Numbered from the stretch's first letter, positions 1-12,600 are shown. The stretch is DNA of 64,000 nt from Antedon mediterranea (GCF_964355755.1 NC_092674.1:9801001-9865000), one strand, 5' to 3'. Notes: generated by a model not told the origin, from the sequence alone. Program-made: numbers and translations.

Positions 1-40
1 TTGAAGTATTATTGAACATTTCCATATTTATCATTTTCAG

Positions 41-3000
41 GTACGAAATTTGTGCTACATGGTGCAGAAACGAGAAAAACTAAGCAAGCAATACCTCAAA
101 CTTAAACATCAAATTTTCAAAAAGCAATGCGAAGTTTTCAACAGTGATACCACCGATTTGACAGAAGAAGAATTAAATTTGTTCGTAAATGCGGATTCGC
201 TTAGCAGCAAGGAACGTGTAAATGAACGTTTGGATAGGATGGTAAAGTGCCAAAGTGCGTCGGATGACGATGATACATCCGATGTTAACTCGCCAAAAAT
301 GTGTCATAAATCTTTAGAAAACGGTGCATCGCGTAATCGACACAATACGCAAAGATCAGTAGGGCATTCAGATGCTGATGTCAGCGATTTGGAAAGCGAG
401 GAAGAAAAACATTCTACAAATGAAATGTTTAGTGCTAATCGTGATCTAGATATAGAAACTGATAAACAAGATATCTGTAGATCGCATAATGCAGATACAA
501 AGAATCGTGTAAAACGATTCAAACGAACTGTAAATGGACGATTTGGAAAAAGTAGTCAGAAAGTTTGTAGAAATGAAAAGAACTCTGATAGCGTTTTTGA
601 TGATACGAAAGAGGAAATTGCGCCCGAGTGCAGGAACGGAGTTGATGTAACAACTCGACATAAAAGTACTGACGCTTTACGTGAAATTGATGCGAAAGAA
701 AACCATGGTGTTTGCAAAGGAAAGAGATTATCGGGAAAACGGAGAGTTGTCAATGTTGAAAAAGAAAACGATGAATCATTATCGGAAACGGAAATACTGC
801 GACGAACAAAACACAATGACACTTCTATTGACCAATCAGAACAATTATATATTGACAACAGTGATAGTAATCTTTCATCAGATCTGCGAACATTAAGTTT
901 AGGGAAACGCCGAAATCAAAAGAATCAGAAATCACGGACCAAAGAATGGATTGAAGATATGAGTGATGACAGTTTATCAAATTTTGAAGATTTAAAAAAA
1001 TCAAATGAAAATGATCATGTTAAAAACTTCAACCGTTTAAGATGTGATAGCGATGATAGTGTTTCAGAAAGTGATCAAAAGCCAAAGAGGAACCGTCGCA
1101 GGTCCAAGCAAATGTCGGGCAATCATAAAATTGTGAAAAACAAATCGTTTGCGAATGAAAGCGATGATAATTCTGTTCCAGTTCATGTGGAAGAGAAAAA
1201 TAAAATAATACCCGATAAACAAATGCAATCAAAAAATAGTACTGTAGACCAAAATGATTGTGTGGCAAAGAATCAAAATATTGACACTAAAAATATTGAC
1301 ACTAACTGTACAAACAGTAGATTGACTGTCAGGACAAAGGCAATGCGAAAGATTCTTCCTCCCAGAGTAAAAAACTTAGTAAACAAACTGAAAGAATCAG
1401 CTAGTAAGAAAAACGATATCAAATCAAAGCTATTATCTGGCAAAGTGCATGAGAATGATGTAGCGCACGACAGTAATGATACTGCCGTTAACCGTACAAG
1501 AAATACAAGGAAAGGTGTTCGCTCACGAACTGACTCATCCTCAAAAGAGGAATCAAATGTTCCTACAATTAGTAAAGAAGTAAAACCTATTAAAGGGAGC
1601 GATGAGGCAATTACTACCTCAACAAGAAATTCGCGGAAGTGTGTTCGTGAAAGAGTAGAATTGCCTTCAAAAGAAAAATCAAATGGGCCAACAAGGGAGA
1701 GAATAAATTCAGAAATAAAATCTGAAAGAGAGAGTGATGAATCAGTAAATCTGTATTCACAGGAGAGTAACCGTAAAAGGACAGATTCAGTTTCAGAAGT
1801 AAAGTCTAGGTTTTCAGCCAATAATGATAGTATTGAGGTTGATATTAGAGCGGATAGAGACAGTGATGATTCAATACGCTTAACAAGGCAGACATGTTTC
1901 CAAGCAAAAGTGCCCTTAGAGACGAGTAAAAGTGATAAACAAATTGAAAAGAAATCTGAGGGTGCCAGTGATGAATTTGGTCCTCATCCAACAAAACATC
2001 CTAGAAAAATGTTGATTTCCCAAGTTGACTTATCTTTAGATTCAAATATGCCATTAACTATTAACAAAGATTTGAATTCAGAAGTTATATCAGTTAAACA
2101 AGTTGAAGAATCAAATTGTCAATTGACATCTTCAAGGCATCTTCGGAAGAAAAATGTACACACTACGAATAAAACATTTTTACAAGTAGATTCATCAACT
2201 AATAAAGATACTGATATAGACACGAAATCTAATTTTGAAAACGATAAGAAAGAAGCCGTCAATCCACGATTGTCTAGGAATTTACGTAAACAAGATACAA
2301 AATCAGAACTGGAAGCCAAGGTGGTATCAAATCATATCGGAAATGAAAATGTTGGTTCTACTGAAAATGTTTTGAGCAATAGCCCCGGGAATATAACGCA
2401 CTGTAACACAAAAGAGTATAGTATGAATGTTGAAGTTAACCACTTTGAACAGAGGCAAGGCTCAGTTACGAAAACATGTAAAGCATTACCTAAGAAGCCA
2501 AAAAGGCGGAGAGTGTCCAATAGCTCAACTACAAACACATCTCACTCTGAAACTAAGTTTCCACCACGTCGGTCAAAAAGAACAGTTGTTAAAAATGACC
2601 TAGAGGCTTCAACTGATCTTCAACATTTGTCAAATGAAATTGATATGAAGAATTCAGTAATTCTTGATCCAGTCATACTTGTAGAAGAACCCATTGATGG
2701 CTTGCAGGAACTACCAAACTCTGTCCAGGTACTAAATTCTGCATCGGACACAACAATTAACGAGTCATCTGGGTATGTGGCATCACCACAACAAAATGTT
2801 CACCTTGAACTGGATGACGAGAGCTCTTCAGGTGAAAGTCATTTTGGAATTCGAAAGACCATTACTGATTTTCTTGCTCATGGAGATTCATCTTCAGCAG
2901 CCGAAAGCAACATAAAAACAAATGTAGCTCCTCGTCAAGCCAAACGTCTGACTAGGTCTGTTCGCAATGCATTCGTTAAGCAGGTGCCTCCAAAAGAGAG

Positions 3001-4333
3001 CAGGTCATCAACAGAGAGCGAAGATGACACAAAGACTGTTCAGAAACTGGCAGTACCCCCACCTCCATTAATTCGATTGGAACAAGTACAAAATGAAGTT
3101 ATAAAGAAAGAGATTGAAAACTTGCCGTCTCCTAAAAAAGAAGAATTACCAGTTACGCCATTTCTTACTCAAGTGGAGAACATCGCAACAACTCAGTCGC
3201 CTACAAAAGATGAACAAATTCCTTCTGATGTAGTTCCTTTGAAAGAACAGAATGAGTTGGTGGCACCATGTCCAGTAAAAGAAGAGAACTCATCACCTGT
3301 ATTGCATCATGGAAATGAGGTTGCATCATCATCATCAGACAGTGATTCAAATGGAAGCTCTGTAGACTCTGATAGTGGTCAGTCTTCCTCAAGCTCCTCC
3401 TCTTCATCATCCCAAAAGAGCAACTCTAGTCAAAACTCATCTTCATCTAGTTCTGATTCTTCAGAAAGTTTTCATACGTGCGACAGTGGCAGTGAACATG
3501 CCAACTCTGATAAGGAACAACCAGATCAAGAAGTGGCTAAAAGAAAAGGGTTGAGAAGAAGCACACGCGTTCAGACCCAGCAGCAGCAGCAGCAGCAACA
3601 GGAACAGGCGAAAGAGATAAACGCAATCACCAGCAATGCAAGTGAGGATCCTTATCATGAAGACCATATAGATGCCGAACTAGATGCTGTACCCTCCTCA
3701 CCCATAATTGACAAGACCATTCGAAAGCGAGTACCAGAGGGAATTAAAAGAAAAGAATCTCAAACTGCCAATCCAAATGCTTTTGCCAAAAAGCCAAGAA
3801 GAAACGGTATTATTAATGACAAGAAAATTGATTCCTATTTTAAACCTATTTCAAAAACTGTTGATAAAGACAAAAATGAAGCAATACCGAAACTTATTAT
3901 ACGAATACCAGAGTGTATCCAGAAGTCCCCAACCAAGTTGAAAATTAGAGTTCCAACCTCACCCTATAGTTCATACAATAGTCCATATCGAGGGGACGAC
4001 CACGTTCTGAAAAAGCGCATAAAAACCAATCATGTAAACAACACTGACGTTGATAATTTTCGAATAAAAGGTTTAAACGCTTATGTCACGAATGCAACAT
4101 CAGTCGTTAGCTCACCAGAAACTAGAGGTGCTAGACGGCGGATTGATTTAGAGTTAAACTCAAAAAGTGTTGACCGTGAGTTTGAAAATGTGGACAATGA
4201 GATTAGTATATGTCGTTCAAGTCGTGAGCCAAGTCCAGTCTCTGATTCACCGCAGAAGCCGTTGACGGAAAGGTTAGTTTTAAGGAGGACGACTGGCAAT
4301 AACTATCAGGTATCTCAAGGCAGCCAAAGGTGA
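41..4333 (+). CDS. JADE/Rhinoceros-like PHD-finger protein, 3'-terminal coding exon (partial)
   Basis: Last exon of a chromatin-associated PHD-finger protein; the PHD-bearing part lies upstream of the window. A splice acceptor (TTTTCAG) ends at 40 and the frame is open from 41 to a TGA at 4331-4333, giving 1430 residues. The first residues, VRNLCYMVQKREKLSKQ, match the conserved segment after the extended PHD finger in JADE proteins and fly Rhinoceros. JADE proteins are scaffolds of HBO1 acetyltransferase complexes. The rest is low-complexity: many SDDS/ESDES acidic-serine clusters, basic patches (KKPKRRRVS, RKRVPEGIKRK), a serine-rich tract near exon residues 1095-1145 and a polyglutamine run near 1180 encoded mainly by CAG. 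A PIP-box-like KKIDSYFKP starts at residue 1261. The length and composition favour Rhinoceros over the shorter vertebrate JADE proteins. The family call is fairly secure; the exact orthologue is inferred. Confidence 0.82.
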   Translation, partial: VRNLCYMVQKREKLSKQYLKLKHQIFKKQCEVFNSDTTDLTEEELNLFVNADSLSSKERVNERLDRMVKCQSASDDDDTSDVNSPKMCHKSLENGASRNRHNTQRSVGHSDADVSDLESEEEKHSTNEMFSANRDLDIETDKQDICRSHNADTKNRVKRFKRTVNGRFGKSSQKVCRNEKNSDSVFDDTKEEIAPECRNGVDVTTRHKSTDALREIDAKENHGVCKGKRLSGKRRVVNVEKENDESLSETEILRRTKHNDTSIDQSEQLYIDNSDSNLSSDLRTLSLGKRRNQKNQKSRTKEWIEDMSDDSLSNFEDLKKSNENDHVKNFNRLRCDSDDSVSESDQKPKRNRRRSKQMSGNHKIVKNKSFANESDDNSVPVHVEEKNKIIPDKQMQSKNSTVDQNDCVAKNQNIDTKNIDTNCTNSRLTVRTKAMRKILPPRVKNLVNKLKESASKKNDIKSKLLSGKVHENDVAHDSNDTAVNRTRNTRKGVRSRTDSSSKEESNVPTISKEVKPIKGSDEAITTSTRNSRKCVRERVELPSKEKSNGPTRERINSEIKSERESDESVNLYSQESNRKRTDSVSEVKSRFSANNDSIEVDIRADRDSDDSIRLTRQTCFQAKVPLETSKSDKQIEKKSEGASDEFGPHPTKHPRKMLISQVDLSLDSNMPLTINKDLNSEVISVKQVEESNCQLTSSRHLRKKNVHTTNKTFLQVDSSTNKDTDIDTKSNFENDKKEAVNPRLSRNLRKQDTKSELEAKVVSNHIGNENVGSTENVLSNSPGNITHCNTKEYSMNVEVNHFEQRQGSVTKTCKALPKKPKRRRVSNSSTTNTSHSETKFPPRRSKRTVVKNDLEASTDLQHLSNEIDMKNSVILDPVILVEEPIDGLQELPNSVQVLNSASDTTINESSGYVASPQQNVHLELDDESSSGESHFGIRKTITDFLAHGDSSSAAESNIKTNVAPRQAKRLTRSVRNAFVKQVPPKESRSSTESEDDTKTVQKLAVPPPPLIRLEQVQNEVIKKEIENLPSPKKEELPVTPFLTQVENIATTQSPTKDEQIPSDVVPLKEQNELVAPCPVKEENSSPVLHHGNEVASSSSDSDSNGSSVDSDSGQSSSSSSSSSSQKSNSSQNSSSSSSDSSESFHTCDSGSEHANSDKEQPDQEVAKRKGLRRSTRVQTQQQQQQQQEQAKEINAITSNASEDPYHEDHIDAELDAVPSSPIIDKTIRKRVPEGIKRKESQTANPNAFAKKPRRNGIINDKKIDSYFKPISKTVDKDKNEAIPKLIIRIPECIQKSPTKLKIRVPTSPYSSYNSPYRGDDHVLKKRIKTNHVNNTDVDNFRIKGLNAYVTNATSVVSSPETRGARRRIDLELNSKSVDREFENVDNEISICRSSREPSPVSDSPQKPLTERLVLRRTTGNNYQVSQGSQR

Positions 4334-4609
4334 CAAAATCAGACAGAACAATTCAAAGCTCATTAGGTGCCTATATATAATATTGCCTAATATTTCTGTC
4401 ATTGAATGTGATAAGAACTAATGAGAAAGTAAAACGTTTTTAGATTTATTATTAGTTTATATTTGAACAGTATTTTATGTGTACGGTATTGAGGAACTTG
4501 ACTATTCATTGGTCCCAGTTTGCTACCCAATGTGCTATTTCACTAACGCTTAAAAAATTACGTGGGTCACTGTATTTTTCTCTAGTTTTCTGACACAGAC
4601 GTGTTACTT

Positions 4610-4784
4610 AAGCTTTGTCTACACTATCAAACTTTATGTGACAAACAAATTTGATGTGCCCAAATATGGTAGTGATATTCTTAAATATGGTAGTGATATA
4701 ACATCATCATGTCCATATATGGGCATGGGTTTTCATATATCACATTTTTTTGTCACATAAAATTTGGTAGTGTAGACAGAGCTT
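4610..4784. mobile_element. MITE family A, copy 1 (full length, 175 bp)
   Basis: The ends are inverted repeats: AAGCTTTGTCTACACTATCA on the left and its near-complement ending TAGTGTAGACAGAGCTT on the right. The inverted repeat extends inward through a TTTTGTCACATAAA-type block. The core repeats an AAATATGGTAGTGATAT unit. No coding capacity. The same structure recurs at 5.0, 19.1, 25.1, 46.4 and 55.9 kb. Confidence 0.8.
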
Positions 4785-5012
4785 TATACCTATACAAACT
4801 GTGATGATTGGTTGTCTATGATGTAATCAGTGTTACAGTGTACTGTGGGAACTCCTCCTTCGGGACACCCCTATATAAGGTGACACTTTCCCATAAAGGA
4901 ACAAAGAGAAGTATATGTTTAACGCTCTTTTTGAGAGGAAACTTTGTTTGCTCTTGAAAGTGTTTCCTTAATATGGGTTCTACTGTGCTTTCAATTGCAA
5001 TTTGGTTGACCC

Positions 5013-5147
5013 TTAACCTCAGTCTACACTATCAAATTAGTTTTGACAACTTATGTGCCCAAATATGATAGTGATATTATGTCATCATGTCCATATATGA
5101 GCACATTTTTTTGTCACATAAAGTTTGATAGTGTACATAGAGCCTTA
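5013..5147. mobile_element. MITE family A, copy 2
   Basis: CAGTCTACACTATCAAAT on the left and TTTGATAGTGTACATAGAG on the right form the terminal inverted repeat. The core is shorter than copy 1, with a single AAATATGATAGTGATAT unit. Confidence 0.7.
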
Positions 5148-7838
5148 GTTTTTAGAATTGATCACTGTATCTGAATTTCTCCAGTATCAAATTCCGTGGT
5201 AGAGCATTTCAAGTGTTGCATATGTGACACCGGTATCATGTGATACACAGGAAATGCCGTATTGTGGAATTATGATACTGGGAAAATATTGTCACAGTCA
5301 TGTGGAAAACACTGAAAATTGGTTGCATCCAATTCTCGATGCTGTATCGTGTGTCAGGCAAATTCTGTGATACATGTGTTCCCATGTTTTACAGATTTTT
5401 AAATCTCATTGCAATTGTTAACATCTTGGTCAGATTTCACTTGTTGTTTATAGTGAATCAATGTGATTGGTTGTTTAGATAGGGTATAGGATATCTGTTT
5501 GGTGTTCTTTATTCTTCAATATTGCCAATGCCTTAATCCATGCCTTACCATTTGTCAACACAAATTGATTTATATACATCTCAGGTTTATAAAATCGTTT
5601 TTAGTTGCAAAATCATAATATACAATCATATAACTTTTTTAAATGGTTAAACTGAATTCATAGAAGTTTCTTTGGATTCTTAAGTGTTCTATTATTGTAT
5701 TACAAACCCTTCAAATCTGTTGTTCTATAGCATTTTTGTCACTTGGATCCTCTGCCCATTTTCAAGACCTGTTATGCAAAAAGTAAAATCTGTTCATAGG
5801 ACATATACACATGTGCCAGACAATATTTATTTTATTATTTTATTATATCTTGTTAACTTTAAAAAGTGCAACATCAAGCCAATTATTATATCTATTATTG
5901 AATTTATTTTATAATGAATATCAGATAAGTACTAAATCTAGATAATTTACCAGATTTCCTGAAGAAATTTAACAAATTTATAAATATAAAATTTGTATTC
6001 TAGAATTTAAATTATAGAAAGAAACAGTTGTTTGTAAATTGTTATATAATTATGATTGTAAAATTTTTTTTTTATTTATTATGAATTTGTGGAAATAGGC
6101 ATGATTGCTAATATTGCAGTTGAATTTGTTCATTTTTTTAAACTTGAATTTACTTTTGATTAAGGAAATCTTTAACATACATACAACAATTTAACTGATG
6201 TAGTTTAATGTGTACAAAATGTGGTCTTTTAAAATAAAGATTTAAGACAGATAAAATCTGAATAGCAGTTACATAAACATCTGATTTAGTTGTAAAAGCA
6301 CAATAAGTAGGGGCAGATCCAGGATTGTTGAAAGGGGTGGGGGTTGCTAGCATAACTAGCTATCAAAAATTGTTCATATCATTTTAAGGGGTGGGGGGTG
6401 GTAAGTAATGCTTGTCAAGCTAGATCCGCGCCTTAAAGCTGTCGCCCGAATTTTTTGATAAATACTGTTATTTACTAGTCAATGGTTGGTCCGTCCCTAA
6501 TTTACATATGCACCTTCAATGTCTTAATTGTTATAGGCCCACCTAAGCATTCAAATGAGGAAACTTGCTTAACGTCTCTCCTTTGACAGTATTTTCAATT
6601 ACGTTGTGTGATGTACAGAAGTATTTTAACTTTATTAAAACTATTTCTTGCCGTACCATTGGGGAATGTGTTATAATTATATCTAGAATGTTGCACACTT
6701 ATATATGCAATCTGTACTCAACTAAAAAGTTTTTCTCATTTAAAAGAATGAGATGTTTAAAATAATGTACCGTTTTTAATTGAACGTAACAAAGTTTTAT
6801 TTTGTTTTTGAGAAAGATAACTTAATTGTTGAAACACCTGAAGTTTAAAGGTCATTTGTGAAACACATTCTGTATACAGTACTGTATATGCGAAATATAT
6901 GTATACCATGCTTGCCTCCAATTAGGGACCACTTTTAAGACTAAGGCTTTAGTGGCAAGTTGGTCTCTAATTAAAGACCGGTATTTGGTATTAGTATTAT
7001 TTTTCTATATATATTATCAGTTCTGACGTTCTGTTTAAAAGTTAAGCGACTGAGATAGTGATGCTGTACTGCTTCTTAAAACAGTATGTCTCATAAATTT
7101 ATCAGATAATGCAATATTTTTTGTTATGTTTGTGTAAATTTTTCAAATTCTATAAAAAAATTAAGATTTCAGAAAAGAGATTAAATATTGTTATTATGCA
7201 GTAGGTCTATTGTACAAATCCAATTGGCACTTTTAGAATATTTCGTACAGTATTTGTTTCAAATAATTTTTAATGAATTTATTTTAGATACTGTATTTCA
7301 TTGAAGGCATATGTTGTTTAAGGGTTAATGTTGTTACTGTGTAGTTTATTGGACAAAAAGTATTTATGGTAATTTCGAACACTTTCAAAACTTCATTTCT
7401 GCATGAACTTTGAACCTTTGTGATAAAACAGTATAGTAGCAACTTTGCCATATTTTTAATGTACAGTGACTATTGATTACCTTTTTGAAACAAACTATAT
7501 TTTAAGGAATTGGAATTATTGAAAAGTTATCTAGGGTGGTTTTTATGCTTTTTTTATTTCATTTTTCGAATTATTTTTAGTGTGTTTGTAAATATTGTGG
7601 AGTATATAAAAATCTTTGAGAAGATTTTTTTTTCTCCTATATGCTTTCATGCCTTTTATGTAAATATCTGAATAAAAAAGGTAAAAATTTAAATGCTGCA
7701 AATGTGCACATAAAATCGACGCATGTGTCTTGTTTGAAACGCGTTTTGATATTGTTGTATATCTGGTATGAAACAGATAAATAAGGAGAGAAAAATAAGG
7801 AAATTAAAAATTATACAGACAAAAAACAAAACCATCCT

Positions 7839-8613
7839 GCCAATGCTAACAACATGATGCTGAGCTCCGTTAGATCAAAGGTTTTGTCCGAGATTGCGAC
7901 ACGATCGTTTCCACGCTCCTAAAGCTTGTTTCCCCATAGAACATAACGCAACGCAAGCGTTTTAACCAATGACAAGCAAAGTTATAGACAGTTAGCAATC
8001 ACAAGCGAATAAGTCATCACTTGTGATTGGTCAATTCACTTGCGTTGCGTTACGTCCTTGCGTTGCGTCGCTAGTGGGAACTACAATCAGTAGTTAGGTG
8101 GTTAACCTAATGTGACTGGTGACTCCCTAGAAGGTGAAAAAAGATGGTGGATATGCGGTGGATAATTTTTGCTATAGCATGAAAATAAAAATCTGAAAGT
8201 TGAATAAAAATACCATAAATGTAATATTCAAGTTATAATTAGCTATATTTAGTCATCTGATAACATTTTTTACCACACTGTTTAGTTTTCATAGCTTTTT
8301 AAAATGCCTCTCTATTTACAAAATTTGTGTACAAAAGAATAGAGATTTTACTGTGTAATTTGAACTATCCCCCCCCCCCCCCACTGATAAGAAAGTGCTT
8401 ATTTTCAACAAGCTTGTGTAACACAAATAAAATCCCAAAAATTATGAAACATAGGGGAAATTATAGATCGATAATTATTGGAATGTATGATCAATAGAAA
8501 TTTTTTGCCCGCACCTGGCCTTTAAGGGACGTGGAACTGATCGTGTCGCAGCCACAAATAAACTCATTGATCTCCGGAGCTCAGCATCATGTTGTTAGAT
8601 TGCCTTTAGTAAT
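7839..8613. mobile_element. Non-autonomous TIR element family F (about 775 bp)
   Basis: The left end (7840-7920) contains AACAACATGATGCTGAGCTC and GCGACACGATCG. The right end (8525-8613) carries their reverse complements, so the two ends form an approximately 80-bp terminal inverted repeat. The interior has no transposase-like frame and carries a nested MITE B and a poly-C run at about 8370. Single-end copies lie at 8683-8715 and 10540-10623. Target duplications were not clear to me. Confidence 0.6.
7921..8085. mobile_element. MITE family B, copy 1 (nested in family F)
   Basis: Palindromic element. It starts AAAGCTTGTTTCC, contains ACGCAACGCAAGCG followed by TTAACCAATGACAAGC, then the mirrored CACTTGTGATTGGTCAA and TTGCGTTGCGTTACGTCC, and ends CTAGTGGGAAC. 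About ten related copies occur in the window. Confidence 0.75.
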
Positions 8614-9670
8614 AGGCCTATGCATGTGTCGCAGTCAATCATAAGAAGATCAAAGGACTGTTACAAGTTCATATCTTGGAAAGGTGACTCAGCATCCTGT
8701 TGTTAAATTGTCTTGACAGTGGAAAATGGCATTGAATAGAGAGAGCGTCATGTCTCACAACGATGATGATATGAAACGCGTTTTGCGTTTTTGCTTGATT
8801 ATTACATAACAGCCAACAAATAAAGTTGTGTGTTTCATTACATTTATTGTGCTTTAAGACAACATAAAGATGCACACAATAATGTGGCCATGAATTTAAC
8901 TTCGTCATCAATCTAGATTGAGAGTTTCAGATGAAATCTCTACCACTATGTTTTTATGACGTTTCATCCTCTTAACAAACATAACATGTAATAACATGCG
9001 ATAACAATAATAATAGACAACATCTAGACAAGGAGCATCTTCCGTACTCCCATCCCCTATACTGTATATTATACACATGTATATATATTTTTAATCTTAC
9101 ACATCTTAGCCTATATACACATTTGTTGAATTCTGAATGTTTTTGATTGAGCATGCCATTTTATACCCCTCTCGGCACCTGCTGTTTGTAGCCCTCATTA
9201 TTTATTTTTAATCCGCCTATATTTAGTTAACATACAATATCTATTTAAGAGTAGGCCTATGTTTTTGATAGTATACCTATAGTGTAATAACAAAGACTTA
9301 AAAGGTCGAGCTAAAGATCTTGCTATATAGAGTTAGAGTTATTAGTAGCCTAATGATAATTATGTACTCCCTTAACATTCAATATTTGTATCTCTTCTGT
9401 AGCCTACTTTATTTCCTTAGTATATAAACGGAGCTTAGTCAGTTAAGTGGCTCAATGGTATAGACTTTAGGCAAGTAGCCCCAGGTTCGTAATCCATCAG
9501 CATTTGGTATGTTTTGTTACTAGTTGAGAGTGTTATGTTCAGTTACATTTAGGAAATAGTTCGGTAATCTTGTACAGTATTAATTTAACATTGTTCGTGA
9601 TTTCTACCTCAAACGTCCAGAAAACAGTCGCTTCCGGGAAACGAAGCCAAAAACAGTAGACACATCGAGT
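8614..9670. other. Intergenic DNA downstream of the ENaC gene
   Basis: No gene was seen other than the tRNA-like remnant. TTTATT at 9201-9206 is an AATAAA polyadenylation signal on the minus strand and could end the channel transcript. Confidence 0.35.
9448..9495 (+). other. tRNA-like A box/B box remnant
   Basis: TGGCTCAATGGTA at 9448-9460 resembles a Pol III A box and GGTTCGTAATCC at 9484-9495 a B box, at tRNA-like spacing. The acceptor stem does not fold. It may be a decayed tRNA or the head of a tRNA-derived SINE, or chance. Confidence 0.25.
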
Positions 9671-12600
9671 TTATGTTTTCATGTTGGTATTTTGGAAAGT
9701 CCGGAACATGTAGTCCAAAAATTCAAAAACCGATAGAATACTTATGCCCAGAAATATTCCCATTGAACCGCCGATGTCCGCTGATAAAATAAAATGTTTG
9801 AAACTTTTTGAAATTAAAATCATAATACAATGTAGACTAGAGAACAGATTATAATACGGGTCAACATTAATTCGTCACTTGTTGACAAATTTGAAACTTG
9901 TTAGTTTTTGCCTATTTCTACAGAATTCTTTCTGTTGGGTAATTTCACAAACGAGCCAAGCTGTAGCAGCTTACTGTCGGGTTTAACAATACACATTCCA
10001 AAACTTGATTGCGGACACGCAATAAATGAAGCTAATAAACTAAATTTGTTAGAGGATGAAGATCTTGATGAATATTTATTTCTTGTACAAATGTATGTGA
10101 AACATACCACTGATGTATACGGATAAACCAATGTTAAACTTACCTAAAAGATCGTACCATTTGTACGCCGCATTTTGTGTTGTTTCGGTGAATTTTAGAT
10201 CTTCGAAATATATTACTAGTTCTAGAATGTTTTTTCTGAAAATGCAAAAATTCAAATCGGTTGAGAAATGGTTGATAAGGGCACTATACTATGAGCTCGC
10301 CTTGCCAACAAGATACGGTATAAACTTGTAGCAGTCGTTTGATCTTATGTCTGGCTGCGACAAATACAGTATTGTACTATGACATATTATTCGGTGTCTG
10401 ATTTACATTTACATTTTTACCTTCTATTATGTTGTATGTTACAGGGGTTGCGGACACAAATGTGTTATGGCGCTCCGTTGCTGTCGCAACCCCTGGACCG
10501 CTTGTTGTCGAATAAAGAAATGAACATGAAATGAAAATGATAAGGGAGGTGTAACTGATGTTTCGCAGCCACAGATACCCTTTGATCTTCAGAGCTCAGC
10601 ATTCTGTTGTTAGATTGCCTTGTCTGCAAGCTATTTATATACAAACTAACCAAATTTATCACCTACGATTAACAAACTTGGTTAGTAAACCAGTCTAAAA
10701 ATGCTAATAACTTTAATAGTAAAACAATCATTCACTTTGCATAATCTTTGTCAGTCACATTGTCTCGATGTTGGATGTTCTTATTGTAGGCCGGTGCCGG
10801 AAAGAGATTTGATGATACTCTAGGCACGAACAGTACTCTGTGGCACGGTACTGGACAGGAGCAATGGCGATCAACCTGTTGGACATATTGATCTGTGAAT
10901 TAAAAAATAAACATTCCTAATTCTTTGTTATTATGTAGTGAGAATTTGAAATGCTTGAGAGTTGGTAAAGTTCCCTATAGATTTCTTGGAAAAGTTCAGA
11001 GATCTTTATTTTTCTTTGCAACGCTCAGATCCTTTTTTGTCCAGAAGCTTTCTGTGTGATGTGATTCAATACTTGTTGTTTAGGTCTAATAGTTTAAGCG
11101 AGTGATAATGTAACATTGGATGGTTTACGTTGATACATACCCATTGTAGGTCCTGAACAAAAGAATTGTTGAGATGGTGAACACACAGGAAAGTCACCTA
11201 CGACAAATAAAAAAGATAGACATTAAATTGCTAGGCATATACATTAAGTATCTATTTTAAGATTTTAATTTTACTCTTCCTTGACAATATTTTCTCTGTC
11301 ACTCGTCGGGGTATTTTAATACATTCAGATAAACGGCTCCTTTTTGGCATTCAACGATTGCTCACGTGACACGTGCGACATGTTCATATTCTAAATTCTC
11401 TCATTTAAATATCGTACGTCGTATTGACTATTATCGACAAACGGATGGCAGGCCTACCCATTGCGACCAAAACGAAGACTTATTTACGGAATCATACCGT
11501 CAAGTTTGTGAGTTTTATATTTTTGACTACCCGATAAAAACGTTTATTTACAGCTAAATTCGCCATTTTTGTCTTACCTGGCATAAATGCGTTTTTGCAG
11601 TTGCACTGGTTGATGACGTAAGATGTTTGACAATCCAGATAGCATCCCATTATGGAATAAGGCGTCACGTGTTCCAGTTTTCGAGTACCACAGTCTCCAA
11701 ACGGTTCTTCAAGATTATAAATCTGTAAAGAGGCAACACAAAGTATGCATAGTGAAGTTGATTATATTTTCTATTGGTATGGTATTATAGTACGATAAAC
11801 TTGAAGCCAAGACCCTCAGTATATTTGATTTTGTTTGTTTGTTCTTGTGGTTCTTTCTGTTTGTCTTTTTGAATTGCGAAATATTAAATGTTAAAATACC
11901 GGTTTCCAAGTATTCGAACAGCCAGTTAATAACTGAAGTATATTCTACATAATCATTAACTCACCAAACCCTATACGGTACCGTGTCCACTATCCTATGT
12001 CAAAAAGTGCTATCATGTGCAAATCATGGGAGAAGGTTTAAACATTGTGTTTTATGAATAATTGAACCCGGCCGTATTGTCAATTTGTTTAGTTTTAGTA
12101 TTTTGTTAACACGTTGAAAACAAAAGGTCATATCTCCGCAACGCTTAGATTAAATGAAATACTAAGATGCATATTAATAGTCGTTCTACTACCTTGGAGA
12201 CATGAACCTCGGCTACATTGTGGGTACCAGGTCCTACTACAAATCCTAGATCGTTAGCGAGTCCTCTTGGAATATCTAGTTGGTGATGTAGCAACACCTT
12301 GAAGCCAACCGAAGTATGTGGACCCGCCATGTACTCGTATATTTCCACGTCAAGCTCAAGACGTAAGCCAAATCTTGCACCTATGAATGATACCAAATTA
12401 ATTTCCACGTAGAATCACTATGACCAGTTTTTCTCTAACCTTTTTTGAGACAATTTCCAAGATGACGATATTCCGTTAAACACCTCAAATCTTCCCATTT
12501 TAACACTCGTTAGTAACGCATTTATATATTTTCCAATCATACTTAATGGTGCCGATATGTGGACTTTTTTTAAAGCGCATGATAAATGAAAACTGAACGC

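Larger units (their letters stand above)
4334..7838 (+). other. Probable long 3' UTR and intergenic DNA after the PHD gene
   Basis: There is no convincing coding sequence. It contains two copies of MITE family A (4610-4784 and about 5013-5147) and an imperfect inverted repeat at about 4866-4979 (ACACTTTCC against its complement). A consensus AATAAA lies at 7671-7676 and could end the transcript. AT-rich throughout. Confidence 0.45.

Noticed and set aside
1273-1821. 182-codon minus-strand open frame opposite the PHD-protein exon
   Set aside because: It is the antisense shadow of a serine/acid-rich coding region.
9908-10126. 72-codon plus-strand open frame with coding-like composition
   Set aside because: It lies antisense in the last ENaC intron, between exons 10 and 11, and has no recognised domain or splice structure.
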